Below are positions 8,925 to 16,968 of a DNA stretch of 64,000 nucleotides, piece by piece. Source of the DNA: Variovorax beijingensis (GTDB taxonomy: Bacteria; Pseudomonadota; Gammaproteobacteria; Burkholderiales; Burkholderiaceae_C); the NCBI RefSeq assembly GCF_007828835.1, contig NZ_VIVL01000002.1, positions 62,001 through 126,000 of the forward strand, written 5' to 3'. Below the pieces are notes generated by a model. It was not told where the DNA came from. It searched no databases and saw only the letters and a list, made by a program, of their open reading frames with translations. How positions within the stretch are numbered: position 1 is the first letter of the stretch; each line of letters starts with the position of its first letter. A program made the position numbers and the translations under genes.

Positions 8925-9467
8925 ATGAGGATCAGGATCAATTCGTCTGCGGCCCTGTGGGCCGCGGCTGCCGCCGTGGCGCTGGCAACCGCAGGTTGCG
9001 CTTCGCGCGGCGGTTCGGGCGACAGCAGCCAGCCCGCGGCATCGGCACCTGCGGCCAGCGCCCCCGCGGCCCCGGCACGCGGCGGCGCCAAGGCCGGCAT
9101 GGACGCCAAGGGCAACGTCGTTGATTCCTCCAAGGTCGAAGCCGGCAGCGGCCGCACCGTCAAGGGCCTGAATGGCTACGAAGGCGAGATCACCGGCAAT
9201 CCGGCGCGCAACAGCAGGTTCACGCGGCTGCAGATCGGCATGAGCGCCAAGCAGGTCACCGACCTTGCCGGCCCGCCGACCGACCAGGGCGCCTACGTGA
9301 CGGGCAAGGCCTTCATCCCGTTCTATTTCGGCAGCGACCGCCATCGCTACGAGATGACCTACAAGGGCCAGGGCCGCCTGGTCTTCGCGGGCGGCGGCAT
9401 GGGCGACTACTCCAGCGGCAACCTGATCTGGATCATCCACAACCCCAACGAATCCGGCTACCGCTGA
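8925..9467 (+). CDS. Outer-membrane-type lipoprotein with SmpA/BamE-like domain
   Basis: 180 residues with a lipoprotein signal peptide: charged start, hydrophobic stretch rich in Ala, lipobox TAGC with Cys25. A low-complexity linker of Ala/Pro/Ser (about 30-60) follows. The C-terminal half contains FTRLQIGMSAKQVTDLAGPPTDQG, which resembles the BamE/SmpA fold signature (RxGMtxxqVxxxlGxP). It then reads FIPFYFGSDRHRYEMTYKGQGRLVFAG, the second half of the same domain. The function is not established; BamE-like lipoproteins help outer-membrane assembly or stability. It has its own strong ribosome site AGAGGAG and is followed directly by a rho-independent terminator, so it seems to end the transcript that includes tldD. 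Confidence 0.8.
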   Translation: MRIRINSSAALWAAAAAVALATAGCASRGGSGDSSQPAASAPAASAPAAPARGGAKAGMDAKGNVVDSSKVEAGSGRTVKGLNGYEGEITGNPARNSRFTRLQIGMSAKQVTDLAGPPTDQGAYVTGKAFIPFYFGSDRHRYEMTYKGQGRLVFAGGGMGDYSSGNLIWIIHNPNESGYR

Positions 9468-9474
9468 GCCCTTG

Positions 9475-9504
9475 AAGCCGGGCCTTTGCCCGGCTTTTCG
9501 TTTT
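9475..9504 (+). terminator. Rho-independent terminator of the lipoprotein gene
   Basis: AAGCCGGGC (9475-9483) pairs with GCCCGGCTT (9488-9496) around a four-base loop, followed by TTCGTTTT. It lies eight bases after the lipoprotein stop and separates that gene from the aromatic leader region. Confidence 0.85.
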
Positions 9505-9524
9505 CCGTGCTACATTTCGCCCAC

Positions 9525-9599
9525 ATGTCCGCCCTCCGCGCTTATTTCTTTGCCTACTTTTGGTTCCCGGTTTCCGGCGGACGAGAGGCGAGCGCGTAA
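9525..9599 (+). CDS. Aromatic-rich leader peptide of the DAHP synthase attenuator
   Basis: A 24-codon frame from ATG 9525 to TAA 9597-9599. Codons 7-14 read YFFAYFWF, so seven of eight residues are Phe, Tyr or Trp (four Phe, two Tyr and one Trp). That is the hallmark of a leader peptide such as those of pheA, pheST and trpE in enterobacteria. It lies between the lipoprotein terminator and the DAHP synthase gene and is followed by mutually exclusive hairpins ending in a terminator. No Shine-Dalgarno is visible before the ATG. A possible promoter TTGCCC (9487-9492), 18 bases, TACATT (9511-9516) would put the transcript start at or next to the ATG, so initiation may be leaderless; this is inference. 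Confidence 0.82.
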   Translation: MSALRAYFFAYFWFPVSGGREASA

Positions 9600-9654
9600 A
9601 GCAAACGAACACCCTCCCAAAACCGCCGGCGCCTCGAGCCCCGGCGGTTTTTTT
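9527..9654 (+). promoter_or_regulatory. Transcription attenuator controlling the DAHP synthase gene
   Basis: Four segments can pair in the classical attenuation scheme. Segment 1 GTCCGCC (9527-9533) pairs with segment 2 GGCGGAC (9576-9582). Segment 2 as CCGGCGG (9574-9580) pairs with segment 3 CCGCCGG (9623-9629). Segment 3 within 9619-9629 pairs with segment 4 (9641-9651), and a U-tract follows. A ribosome stalled on the aromatic codons (9543-9566) would cover segment 1 and release 2 to pair with 3, preventing termination. A ribosome reaching the stop at 9599 covers segment 2 and lets the terminator form. All pairings are visible in the sequence; the mechanism follows from established attenuators. 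Confidence 0.8.
9619..9654 (+). terminator. Attenuator terminator upstream of the DAHP synthase gene
   Basis: An 11-bp perfect stem, AAAACCGCCGG (9619-9629) with CCGGCGGTTTT (9641-9651), an 11-base loop, and a run of seven T from 9648 to 9654. It is 38 bases before the DAHP synthase ATG, so it stands in the leader and not behind a gene. Confidence 0.9.
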
Positions 9655-9691
9655 ATGCCCTGACGATATCCACTCCAACAAGGAAAGCACC

Positions 9692-10810
9692 ATGAGCACG
9701 AACACTGCCCCCGCCAGCGACAGCTGGTATGCGAGCGTCGAAAAAACCAGCAAGACCGACGACGAACGCATCAAGGACATCAACGTGCTGCCCCCTCCCG
9801 AACACCTGATCCGCTTCTTCCCGATTCGCGGCACGCCGGTCGAGACGCTGATCGAAGGCACCCGCCGCAGCATCCACAACATCATGGCGGGCAAGGACGA
9901 CCGGCTGCTGGTGGTGATGGGCCCGTGCTCCATCCACGACCCGGCCGCGGCGCTCGAATACGCCCGCCGACTCAAGGCGGAGCGCGAAAAGTACGCCGGC
10001 ACGCTCGAGATCGTGATGCGCGTGTACTTCGAGAAGCCGCGCACCACGGTCGGCTGGAAGGGCCTGATCAACGACCCGTACCTGGACGAGAGCTACCGCA
10101 TCGACGAGGGCCTGCGCATGGCGCGCCAGCTGCTGATCGACATCAACCGGCTCGGCCTGCCCGCAGGCAGCGAGTTCCTCGACGTGATCTCGCCGCAGTA
10201 CATCGGCGACCTGATCGCCTGGGGCGCCATCGGCGCGCGCACCACCGAAAGCCAGGTGCACCGCGAGCTGGCCTCGGGCCTGTCGGCGCCCATCGGCTTC
10301 AAGAACGGCACCGACGGCAACATCCGCATCGCCACCGACGCCATTCAGGCGGCGGCGCGCGGCCACCACTTTCTCTCGGTGCACAAGAACGGCCAGGTCG
10401 CCATCGTGCAGACCAACGGCAACCGCGACTGCCACGTCATCCTGCGCGGCGGCAAGGCGCCGAACTACGATGCCGCCAGCGTCGAGGCGGCCTGCAAGGA
10501 CCTCGAGGCCGCCAAGCTCCCGCCCACGCTGATGGTCGACTGCAGCCACGCCAACAGCTCCAAGCAGCACCAGAAGCAGATCGACGTGGCGAAGGACATC
10601 GCCAACCAGCTCGCCGAGGGTTCGAACCGCGTCTTCGGCGTGATGGTCGAAAGCCACCTGCAAGCCGGCGCGCAGAAGTTCACGCCGGGCAAGGACCAGC
10701 TCTCGGGCCTCGAATACGGCAAGAGCATCACCGACGCCTGCCTGGGCTGGGACGACTCGGTGCAGGTGCTCGACACCCTGTCGCAGGCGATCAAGCGGCG
10801 CCGGGGTTAA
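9692..10810 (+). CDS. aroG: 3-deoxy-7-phosphoheptulonate (DAHP) synthase, AroF/G/H class
   Basis: 372 residues from ATG 9692 with AGGAAAG nine bases upstream. It condenses phosphoenolpyruvate and erythrose 4-phosphate, the first step of the shikimate pathway. Type I landmarks are LLVVMGPCSIHDPAAALEYARRL, MRVYFEKPRTTVGWKGLINDP, GLPAGSEFLDVISPQYIGDLIAWGAIGARTTESQVHRELASGLSAPIGFKNGTDG, and the metal-binding HVILRGG and DCSHANSSK. The length and N-terminus match the feedback-inhibited E. coli AroF/G/H group (about 350-356). Which amino acid inhibits it cannot be told; the leader codes for Phe, Tyr and Trp, with Phe the most frequent. An upstream in-frame extension to 9560 reads through the attenuator and is not coding. 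Symbol aroG is used for the class. Confidence 0.93.
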   Translation: MSTNTAPASDSWYASVEKTSKTDDERIKDINVLPPPEHLIRFFPIRGTPVETLIEGTRRSIHNIMAGKDDRLLVVMGPCSIHDPAAALEYARRLKAEREKYAGTLEIVMRVYFEKPRTTVGWKGLINDPYLDESYRIDEGLRMARQLLIDINRLGLPAGSEFLDVISPQYIGDLIAWGAIGARTTESQVHRELASGLSAPIGFKNGTDGNIRIATDAIQAAARGHHFLSVHKNGQVAIVQTNGNRDCHVILRGGKAPNYDAASVEAACKDLEAAKLPPTLMVDCSHANSSKQHQKQIDVAKDIANQLAEGSNRVFGVMVESHLQAGAQKFTPGKDQLSGLEYGKSITDACLGWDDSVQVLDTLSQAIKRRRG

Positions 10811-11316
10811 AGCATTCCGGCCAGTTCGGGCCAGTGGTGCCGCATTGCGGCGGCTTCATCGCTGTCTGGCGGCACCAGGGAGAAGTCGGCGAAGTCGAAG
10901 CCCGGCCCGACCATGCAGGCGACCAGCGTGTAGTCGCCGCTCGCGTGGCCCTGGATCGGCCGGGCGGCCTGCCACTGGCCGGCCGGCACCACGTGCTGGG
11001 GCCGCGTGCCATGGGCGTCGACCGGCCCCAGCCGCACATGGGCCGGGGCCGTGCGCAGCGCGGCGTCGCAGGTCCAGAGCGCGAGCGGCACGCCTTCCAG
11101 GTGCACCCACACTTCATCCGACAGCACCCGGTGCCAGCGCGAATGCTGTCCGGCCTCGAGCAGGAAGTAGATGCTGGTGAGCGCACTGCGCGGCGCGCGG
11201 CCGTCGGTGGGAACGACGCTCGCCGCCGAGCGGAACACCTCGCTGTACCAGCCGCCCTCGGGGTGGGGCTGCAGCTTCAGGCTCTCGATCAGTTCGCGGG
11301 CGCGCATGGCCGTCAT
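10807..11316 (-). CDS. Cupin superfamily protein (DUF985/cupin_5)
   Basis: 169 residues from ATG 11316, overlapping the mpl stop by four bases (ATGA); a second ATG at 11307 is possible. The DUF985 family pattern is clear: LKLQPHPEGGWYSEVFRS, SIYFLLEAGQHSRWHRVLSDEVWVHLEG, and VACMVGPGFDFADFSLV. The His residues in HSRWHRV and the Glu of DEVW form the cupin metal site. The biochemical function of this family is unknown. It is translationally coupled to mpl, and its 3' end abuts the end of the DAHP synthase gene (convergent, overlapping by four bases). Confidence 0.85.
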   Translation of the reverse strand: MTAMRARELIESLKLQPHPEGGWYSEVFRSAASVVPTDGRAPRSALTSIYFLLEAGQHSRWHRVLSDEVWVHLEGVPLALWTCDAALRTAPAHVRLGPVDAHGTRPQHVVPAGQWQAARPIQGHASGDYTLVACMVGPGFDFADFSLVPPDSDEAAAMRHHWPELAGML

Positions 11317-12716
11317 GGCGCGGCGTCGGCGCGCAGTGCCGCGAGCAGCCTGTCGTGCACGCCGCCGAAGCCGCCGTTGCTCATGCACACGACATGGTCG
11401 CCAGGCCGCGCCGCCGCGACGATCTGCGCCACCAGCGGTTCGATGGCAGCGGCCACCTGTGCGCGTTCGCCCATCGGCGCGAGGGCTGCGGCGGCGTCCC
11501 AGTCGAGCCCGGCCGTGTGGCAGAACGACAGGTCGGCCGCTTCCAGGCTCCACGGCAGCTGCGCCGCCATGACGCCCAGCTTCATCGTGTTGCTGCGCGG
11601 CTCGAAGGCCGCAAGGATGCGTTCGCCTTGCCGGCCGGCGTCGTCGAGCTTCTTGCGCAGCCCGTCGAGCGTGGTGCGGATGGCGGTGGGGTGGTGGGCG
11701 AAATCGTCGTAGACGGTGATCGCGCCGCCGCTGCGCTCGACGGTGCCGCGCAGTTCCATCCGGCGGCGAACGTTCCTGAAGCTGCCCAGCGCGCGCGCCG
11801 CATCGGCCGGCGCCACGCCCACGTGCTCGGCGGCCGCAATGGCGGCCAACGCGTTCATCTGGTTGTGCAGGCCCGAGAGGTCCCACTCGACCCGGCCGAC
11901 GGCTTCGCCGTGGCGCAGCACGTCGAAGGCGTCATGCGTGCCGCGGGCCTGCCATTCACCGCCCGCGCCGAAGCGCGCCAGCTCGCTCCAGCAGCCCTGC
12001 GCCAGCACGCGCTGCAGGCTTTCCTCGGTGGCGTTCACCACCAGCCGGCCGGTGCCGGGAACGGTGCGCACGAGGTGGTGGAACTGGCGTTCGATGGCGG
12101 CCAGGTCGTCGAAGATGTCGGCGTGGTCGAACTCCAGGTTGTTGAGGACCGCGGTGCGCGGGCGGTAGTGCACGAACTTGCTGCGCTTGTCGAAGAAGGC
12201 CGTGTCGTATTCGTCTGCCTCGATGACGAAGGCTGGGCCCTCGCCGAGCCGCGCCGAGACACCGAAGTCGAGCGGCACCCCGCCGATCAGGAACCCCGGC
12301 GCCTTGCCGCCCTGTTCGAGCACCCAGGCCAGCATCGAGGTGGTGGTCGTCTTGCCATGGGTGCCGGCCACGGCCAGAACATGGCGGCCGAGCAGCACAT
12401 GCTCGGCCAGCCATTGCGGGCCGCTGGTGTAGGGCTTGCCGGCGTCGAGGATGGCTTCCATCAGCGGAAACTTGGGCGTGCCGTCGGCCAGCCGGGCCCT
12501 CGAAACCACGTTGCCGACCACGAAGACGTCGGGTGAAAGCGCGAGCTGGTCCGCGCCGAAGCCCTCGATCAGGTCGATGCCGAGCGACCGGAGCTGGTCG
12601 CTCATGGGCGGGTACACGCCGGCGTCGCAGCCCGTGACCCGGTGGCCTGCCTCGCGCGCCAGGGCGGCCAATCCGCCCATGAACGTGCCGCAGATGCCAA
12701 GAATATGAATGTGCAT
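11313..12716 (-). CDS. mpl: Mpl: UDP-MurNAc:L-Ala-gamma-D-Glu-meso-DAP ligase
   Basis: 467 residues. It ligates the recycled murein tripeptide to UDP-N-acetylmuramic acid. The Mpl-specific N-terminus MHIHILGICGTFMGGLAALA leads the Rossmann domain, the P-loop GTHGKTTTT is at 118-125, and the central domain carries EADEYDTAFFDKRSKFVHYRP and NNLEFDHADIF. The C-terminal domain includes VYDDFAHHPTAI and FEPRSNTM. The tripeptide substrate arises from AmpD, which is encoded about 12 kb away in this window (24684-25292), so both ends of the recycling route are present. Coupled to the cupin gene downstream. Confidence 0.94.
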   Translation of the reverse strand: MHIHILGICGTFMGGLAALAREAGHRVTGCDAGVYPPMSDQLRSLGIDLIEGFGADQLALSPDVFVVGNVVSRARLADGTPKFPLMEAILDAGKPYTSGPQWLAEHVLLGRHVLAVAGTHGKTTTTSMLAWVLEQGGKAPGFLIGGVPLDFGVSARLGEGPAFVIEADEYDTAFFDKRSKFVHYRPRTAVLNNLEFDHADIFDDLAAIERQFHHLVRTVPGTGRLVVNATEESLQRVLAQGCWSELARFGAGGEWQARGTHDAFDVLRHGEAVGRVEWDLSGLHNQMNALAAIAAAEHVGVAPADAARALGSFRNVRRRMELRGTVERSGGAITVYDDFAHHPTAIRTTLDGLRKKLDDAGRQGERILAAFEPRSNTMKLGVMAAQLPWSLEAADLSFCHTAGLDWDAAAALAPMGERAQVAAAIEPLVAQIVAAARPGDHVVCMSNGGFGGVHDRLLAALRADAAP

Positions 12717-12818
12717 CGGGCGATTCTAGGGAGGCGGCAAGCGGTGCACGCGCTCCAGTCCTCGTCCCTTGTACTGATGTTTGTGCGAGGGGCGCCTTAC
12801 TGCGGGCAAAATGTGCCG

Positions 12819-13421
12819 ATGGACACGTCCACCAAGCGCGAGATTGCCGCCACTGCAGCCCGCCTCGTCGTCGAGGAGGGGCTGGAGTACGGTCCGGCCA
12901 AGCGCCGGGCGCTGCGCGACCTGGGCTTGTCCTCGCGCACGGCGCTGCCGAACAACGACGAGGTGGAGGCTGAGGTGCGCGACTACATCGCGCTCTATTG
13001 CGCCGACACCCAGCCGCAGGAGCTGCGTGCGCTGCGGCTGCTCGCGCTCGAATGGATGGAGCGCATGGCGGCGTTCCGTCCGCATGTGGGGGGCGCGGTC
13101 TGGCACGGCACCGCCACGCGGTTGTCAGACATTTATATTCAATTGTTCTGCGATGATTCCAAGTCGGCCGAGATTGCCCTGATCGACCACCACGTGGACT
13201 ACGAGCCGCGGATGGTCACCGGGTTTCACGGCGAGCAGGTGGAGGCGCTGAGCGTGCACGCCGCAAGCCGTGCCCTGGGCGAGGAAATCGGCGTGCACCT
13301 GCTGGTGTACGACCTTGACGACCTGCGCGGTGCGCTCCGGCCCGACGCCCAGGGCCGCACGCCGCGCGGCGACCTCGCGGCGCTGCGCCGGCTGATCGAA
13401 AGTGAAAAGGACAGTGAATGA
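12819..13421 (+). CDS. Conserved protein of unknown function beside mpl
   Basis: 200 residues from ATG 12819. I do not recognise a characterised family. The N-terminal 50 residues are helical (STKREIAATAARLVVEEGLEYGPAKRRAL) and could form a helix-turn-helix-like unit. The middle contains HVGGAVWHGTATRLSDIYIQLFCDDSKSAEIALIDHHVDYEP, whose GxxxxG and acidic DD suggest a nucleotidyltransferase-like fold, but this is a guess. The C-terminus is charged. It is divergent from mpl (102-base gap) and overlaps the TlpA gene by four bases (ATGA), so it is the first gene of that transcript. A longer frame from 12642 antisense to mpl is not needed. Confidence 0.75.
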   Translation: MDTSTKREIAATAARLVVEEGLEYGPAKRRALRDLGLSSRTALPNNDEVEAEVRDYIALYCADTQPQELRALRLLALEWMERMAAFRPHVGGAVWHGTATRLSDIYIQLFCDDSKSAEIALIDHHVDYEPRMVTGFHGEQVEALSVHAASRALGEEIGVHLLVYDLDDLRGALRPDAQGRTPRGDLAALRRLIESEKDSE

Positions 13422-13963
13422 CTTCTTCGCCCACACGGCGAGGCCTCCTTTATGGCGGCGTGGCGGTCGCGGCCGCTGCGGCCGGCCTGGGCGGCGCATG
13501 GTGGCGTGAGCGCGGCAGCAGCCCGAAGGGCGAGGTGCTGGCCGCGAGTTTCTGGGAGCAGCGCTTCGAGCGGCCGGAGGGCGGCGAACTGGTTTTTTCC
13601 AGTTTGCGCGGCAAACCGCTGCTGCTCAACTTCTGGGCCACGTGGTGTCCGCCGTGTGTTGAAGAAATGCCGATGATCGACCGCTTCTTCCGCGAAAATA
13701 GTGCGAACGGCTGGCAAGTTGTGGGCTTGGCCATCGACCAGCCCAGCGCGGTGCGCAAGTTCCTGCAGAAGACGCCGGTCAGCTATCCCACGGGCCTGGC
13801 CGGCCTGCAGGGGACCGAACTGGTCAAGAACCTAGGCAACACGGGCGGCGGATTGCCGTTCACGCTGGTCCTGAACGGCACGGGCGAAGTGGCGGCTCGT
13901 AAAATGGGCAAGCTCGAAGCGGCCGACCTGGACGCTTGGCGGCGTGAACTGGTTCACGGTTAG
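13418..13963 (+). CDS. TlpA-family membrane-anchored thiol-disulfide oxidoreductase
   Basis: 181 residues. An N-terminal twin-Arg start (RRGLLYGG) and hydrophobic segment (about 10-27) suggest a membrane anchor or signal peptide. The thioredoxin domain has the active site FWATWCPPCVEEMP (CPPC motif), preceded by GKPLLLNFWA and followed by the cis-Pro region GGLPFTLVL. It resembles TlpA/ResA-type proteins that reduce apocytochrome c or copper-protein disulfides in the periplasm. ATGA overlap with the unknown gene upstream. Its stop is 99 bases from accB. Confidence 0.88.
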   Translation: MTSSPTRRGLLYGGVAVAAAAAGLGGAWWRERGSSPKGEVLAASFWEQRFERPEGGELVFSSLRGKPLLLNFWATWCPPCVEEMPMIDRFFRENSANGWQVVGLAIDQPSAVRKFLQKTPVSYPTGLAGLQGTELVKNLGNTGGGLPFTLVLNGTGEVAARKMGKLEAADLDAWRRELVHG

Positions 13964-13997
13964 AATCAGATACACACTCGGCATTAGCCGCCAATCG

Positions 13998-14020
13998 CTG
14001 AAAATCACCGATTTTTAGCC
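13998..14020 (+). promoter_or_regulatory. Hairpin in the accB leader
   Basis: GCTGAAAATC (13998-14007) pairs with GATTTTTAGC (14011-14020) over a three-base loop, including one G-U pair. It lies 35 bases after the TlpA stop and 42 before the accB start. There is no following U-tract, so it is more likely a leader structure than a terminator; its role is unknown. Confidence 0.4.
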
Positions 14021-14062
14021 AAGTTACATCCTATTGACCGGCAAAGTCGGCACTGGAGCTCC

Positions 14063-14524
14063 ATGGATCTGCGCAAACTCAAGACACTGATCGATTTGGT
14101 GTCGGAATCCAATATTTCCGAACTGGAAATCACTGAAACCGAAGGCAAGGTTCGCATCGTCAAGGGCGGCGGCGCTGCCCCGGTGCAATATGTACAGACC
14201 GTGGCGGCTGCACCTGCCGCTGCTCCTGCTGCCGGCGCACCGGCGGCACCCGCGCTTCCCAGCGCCCCCGCACCCGAAGCGGCACCCACCGGCCACGCGA
14301 TCAAGTCGCCGATGGTGGGTACTTTCTACCGCTCCTCCAGCCCGGGCGCCCCGGCCTTCGTCGAAGTCGGCAGCAAGGTCAACGAGGGCGACACGGTCTG
14401 CATCATCGAGGCAATGAAGATCCTCAACGAAATCGAAGCCGACAAGTCCGGCACGATCACCCAGATCCTCGGCGAAAACGGCCAGGCGGTCGAATACGGC
14501 CAGCCGCTGTTCATCATCGAGTGA
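14063..14524 (+). CDS. accB: Biotin carboxyl carrier protein of acetyl-CoA carboxylase
   Basis: 153 residues, close to E. coli AccB (156). The N-terminal domain ([23 protein letters not shown]) is the dimerising region, followed by an Ala/Pro linker (about 48-75) and the C-terminal biotinyl domain. The biotin attachment motif EAMK has Lys119, preceded by the protruding thumb region of AccB-type carriers ([16 protein letters not shown]). It carries CO2 from AccC to the carboxyltransferase in the first step of fatty-acid synthesis. accC follows after a 120-base stretch that holds a degenerate copy of the accC start. Confidence 0.96.
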   Translation: MDLRKLKTLIDLVSESNISELEITETEGKVRIVKGGGAAPVQYVQTVAAAPAAAPAAGAPAAPALPSAPAPEAAPTGHAIKSPMVGTFYRSSSPGAPAFVEVGSKVNEGDTVCIIEAMKILNEIEADKSGTITQILGENGQAVEYGQPLFIIE

Positions 14525-14526
14525 CC

Positions 14527-14644
14527 ATGTTCAAGAAGATTCTGGTTGCGAACCGAGGGGCTCGCGCCTCGGCGCGGGCGGGCGAAGGCCGTCAAATTGC
14601 CCTGGCACGCGCAGCGTGCGGGCGATGCAGCCGCGGGGGCGCAC

Positions 14645-14652
<8 letters not shown>
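14527..14652 (+). pseudogene. Degenerate duplicate of the accC 5' end, short frame
   Basis: A 41-codon frame begins two bases after the accB stop. Its first eleven codons encode [11 protein letters not shown], identical to AccC residues 1-11, yet the DNA differs from accC at six positions, all third codon bases. After a GC-rich insertion of about 12 codons the peptide reads IALARAAC, echoing IALRIQRAC of AccC. It ends in TAA overlapping the true accC ATG (ATGTTTAA). The sequence shows a diverged partial copy. It may act as a translated upstream frame coupling accB and accC, or may be debris from recombination with a paralogous biotin carboxylase gene. Which of these is true is unknown. Confidence 0.65.
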
Positions 14653-15994
<1,342 letters not shown>

Positions 15995-16010
15995 GCGGAC
16001 ACCTGACGCC

Positions 16011-16895
16011 ATGTTTGAACTTCGCCTGATGGCGCCGGAAGACCGGGTCGAAACGCTCAGCGATGCGCTCGACGCACTCGATGCGCTCAGCGTGTCGGTG
16101 GAAGACGCCGACGCGCAGACCGATGCCGAGCAGGCGCTGTTCGGCGAGCCCGGCATGCCGCCGCCCAAGGAAGGCTGGCAGCGTTCGCGCGTGATTGCGC
16201 TGTTTGCCGATGAAGCGCTTGCGAAAGAAGCCGCGTCGGTGCTTGCGCTGCAGGATTTCTTCGAAGGCTGTGCGGTGCTGGGCGTGGCGCCGGTGCCCGA
16301 GCAGGACTGGGTGCGGCTCACGCAATCGCAGTTCGCGCCGGTCGAGATCACGCCCGAATTCTGGATCGTGCCGACCTGGCATGAGCCGCCCGAGCAGGCA
16401 AGGCAGGTGATCCGGCTCGATCCGGGGCTTGCCTTTGGCACCGGCACCCATCCCACCACGCGCATGTGCCTGCGCTGGATCGCAAGGCAGGGTTCGTTCG
16501 CCGGCCAGCGCGTGCTCGACTACGGTTGCGGCTCCGGCATCCTGGCCATCGGCGCGGCGAAGTTCGGCGCGACCGACATCGATGCCGTCGACATCGACGA
16601 GGCGGCGGTGTCGTCGACCCGCCTCAATGCCGAAGCCAACGGCGTGCGGCTGAATGCCGGCTTGCCCGAAGCGGCCAAGGGCCGCTACGGCACCGTGCTG
16701 GCCAACATCCTGGCCACGCCGCTCAAGGTGCTTGCGCCACTGCTGCGCAGCCACGTGGCGGCCGGTGGATCGCTGGTGCTGGCCGGCATCCTCGAGCGCC
16801 AGGCCGACGAGCTGAAGCAGGCCTATGCGCCTTATGCCGCGCTCGAAGTCAGCGACAGCGAGGATGGCTGGATCCTCATGACGGCGCGCTGCTGA
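16011..16895 (+). CDS. prmA: Ribosomal protein L11 methyltransferase
   Basis: 294 residues, typical for PrmA (293). The N-terminal substrate-recognition domain (about 1-90) is followed by a class I methyltransferase domain. SAM-binding motif I is VLDYGCGSGILAIGAAKFGA, preceded by the PrmA signature RLDPGLAFGTGTHPTTRMCL; the catalytic loop NILATPL follows. It trimethylates L11 at three positions, including the N-terminal alpha-amine. It sits 16 bases after accC, a linkage conserved in many proteobacteria, and the zinc-ribbon gene follows. Confidence 0.96.
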   Translation: MFELRLMAPEDRVETLSDALDALDALSVSVEDADAQTDAEQALFGEPGMPPPKEGWQRSRVIALFADEALAKEAASVLALQDFFEGCAVLGVAPVPEQDWVRLTQSQFAPVEITPEFWIVPTWHEPPEQARQVIRLDPGLAFGTGTHPTTRMCLRWIARQGSFAGQRVLDYGCGSGILAIGAAKFGATDIDAVDIDEAAVSSTRLNAEANGVRLNAGLPEAAKGRYGTVLANILATPLKVLAPLLRSHVAAGGSLVLAGILERQADELKQAYAPYAALEVSDSEDGWILMTARC

Positions 16896-16968
16896 GGACG
16901 CGCGCGCCTGCCGTTTCGCGTTTGATCCCACTGGCGCGGCGAGGGCCCAACCCTACAATCGCCCCGTC

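Noticed and set aside
14546..14644. N-terminal extension of accC
   Set aside because: The 449-residue form from ATG 14645 matches the known enzyme length; the extension crosses the decayed duplicate in another frame.
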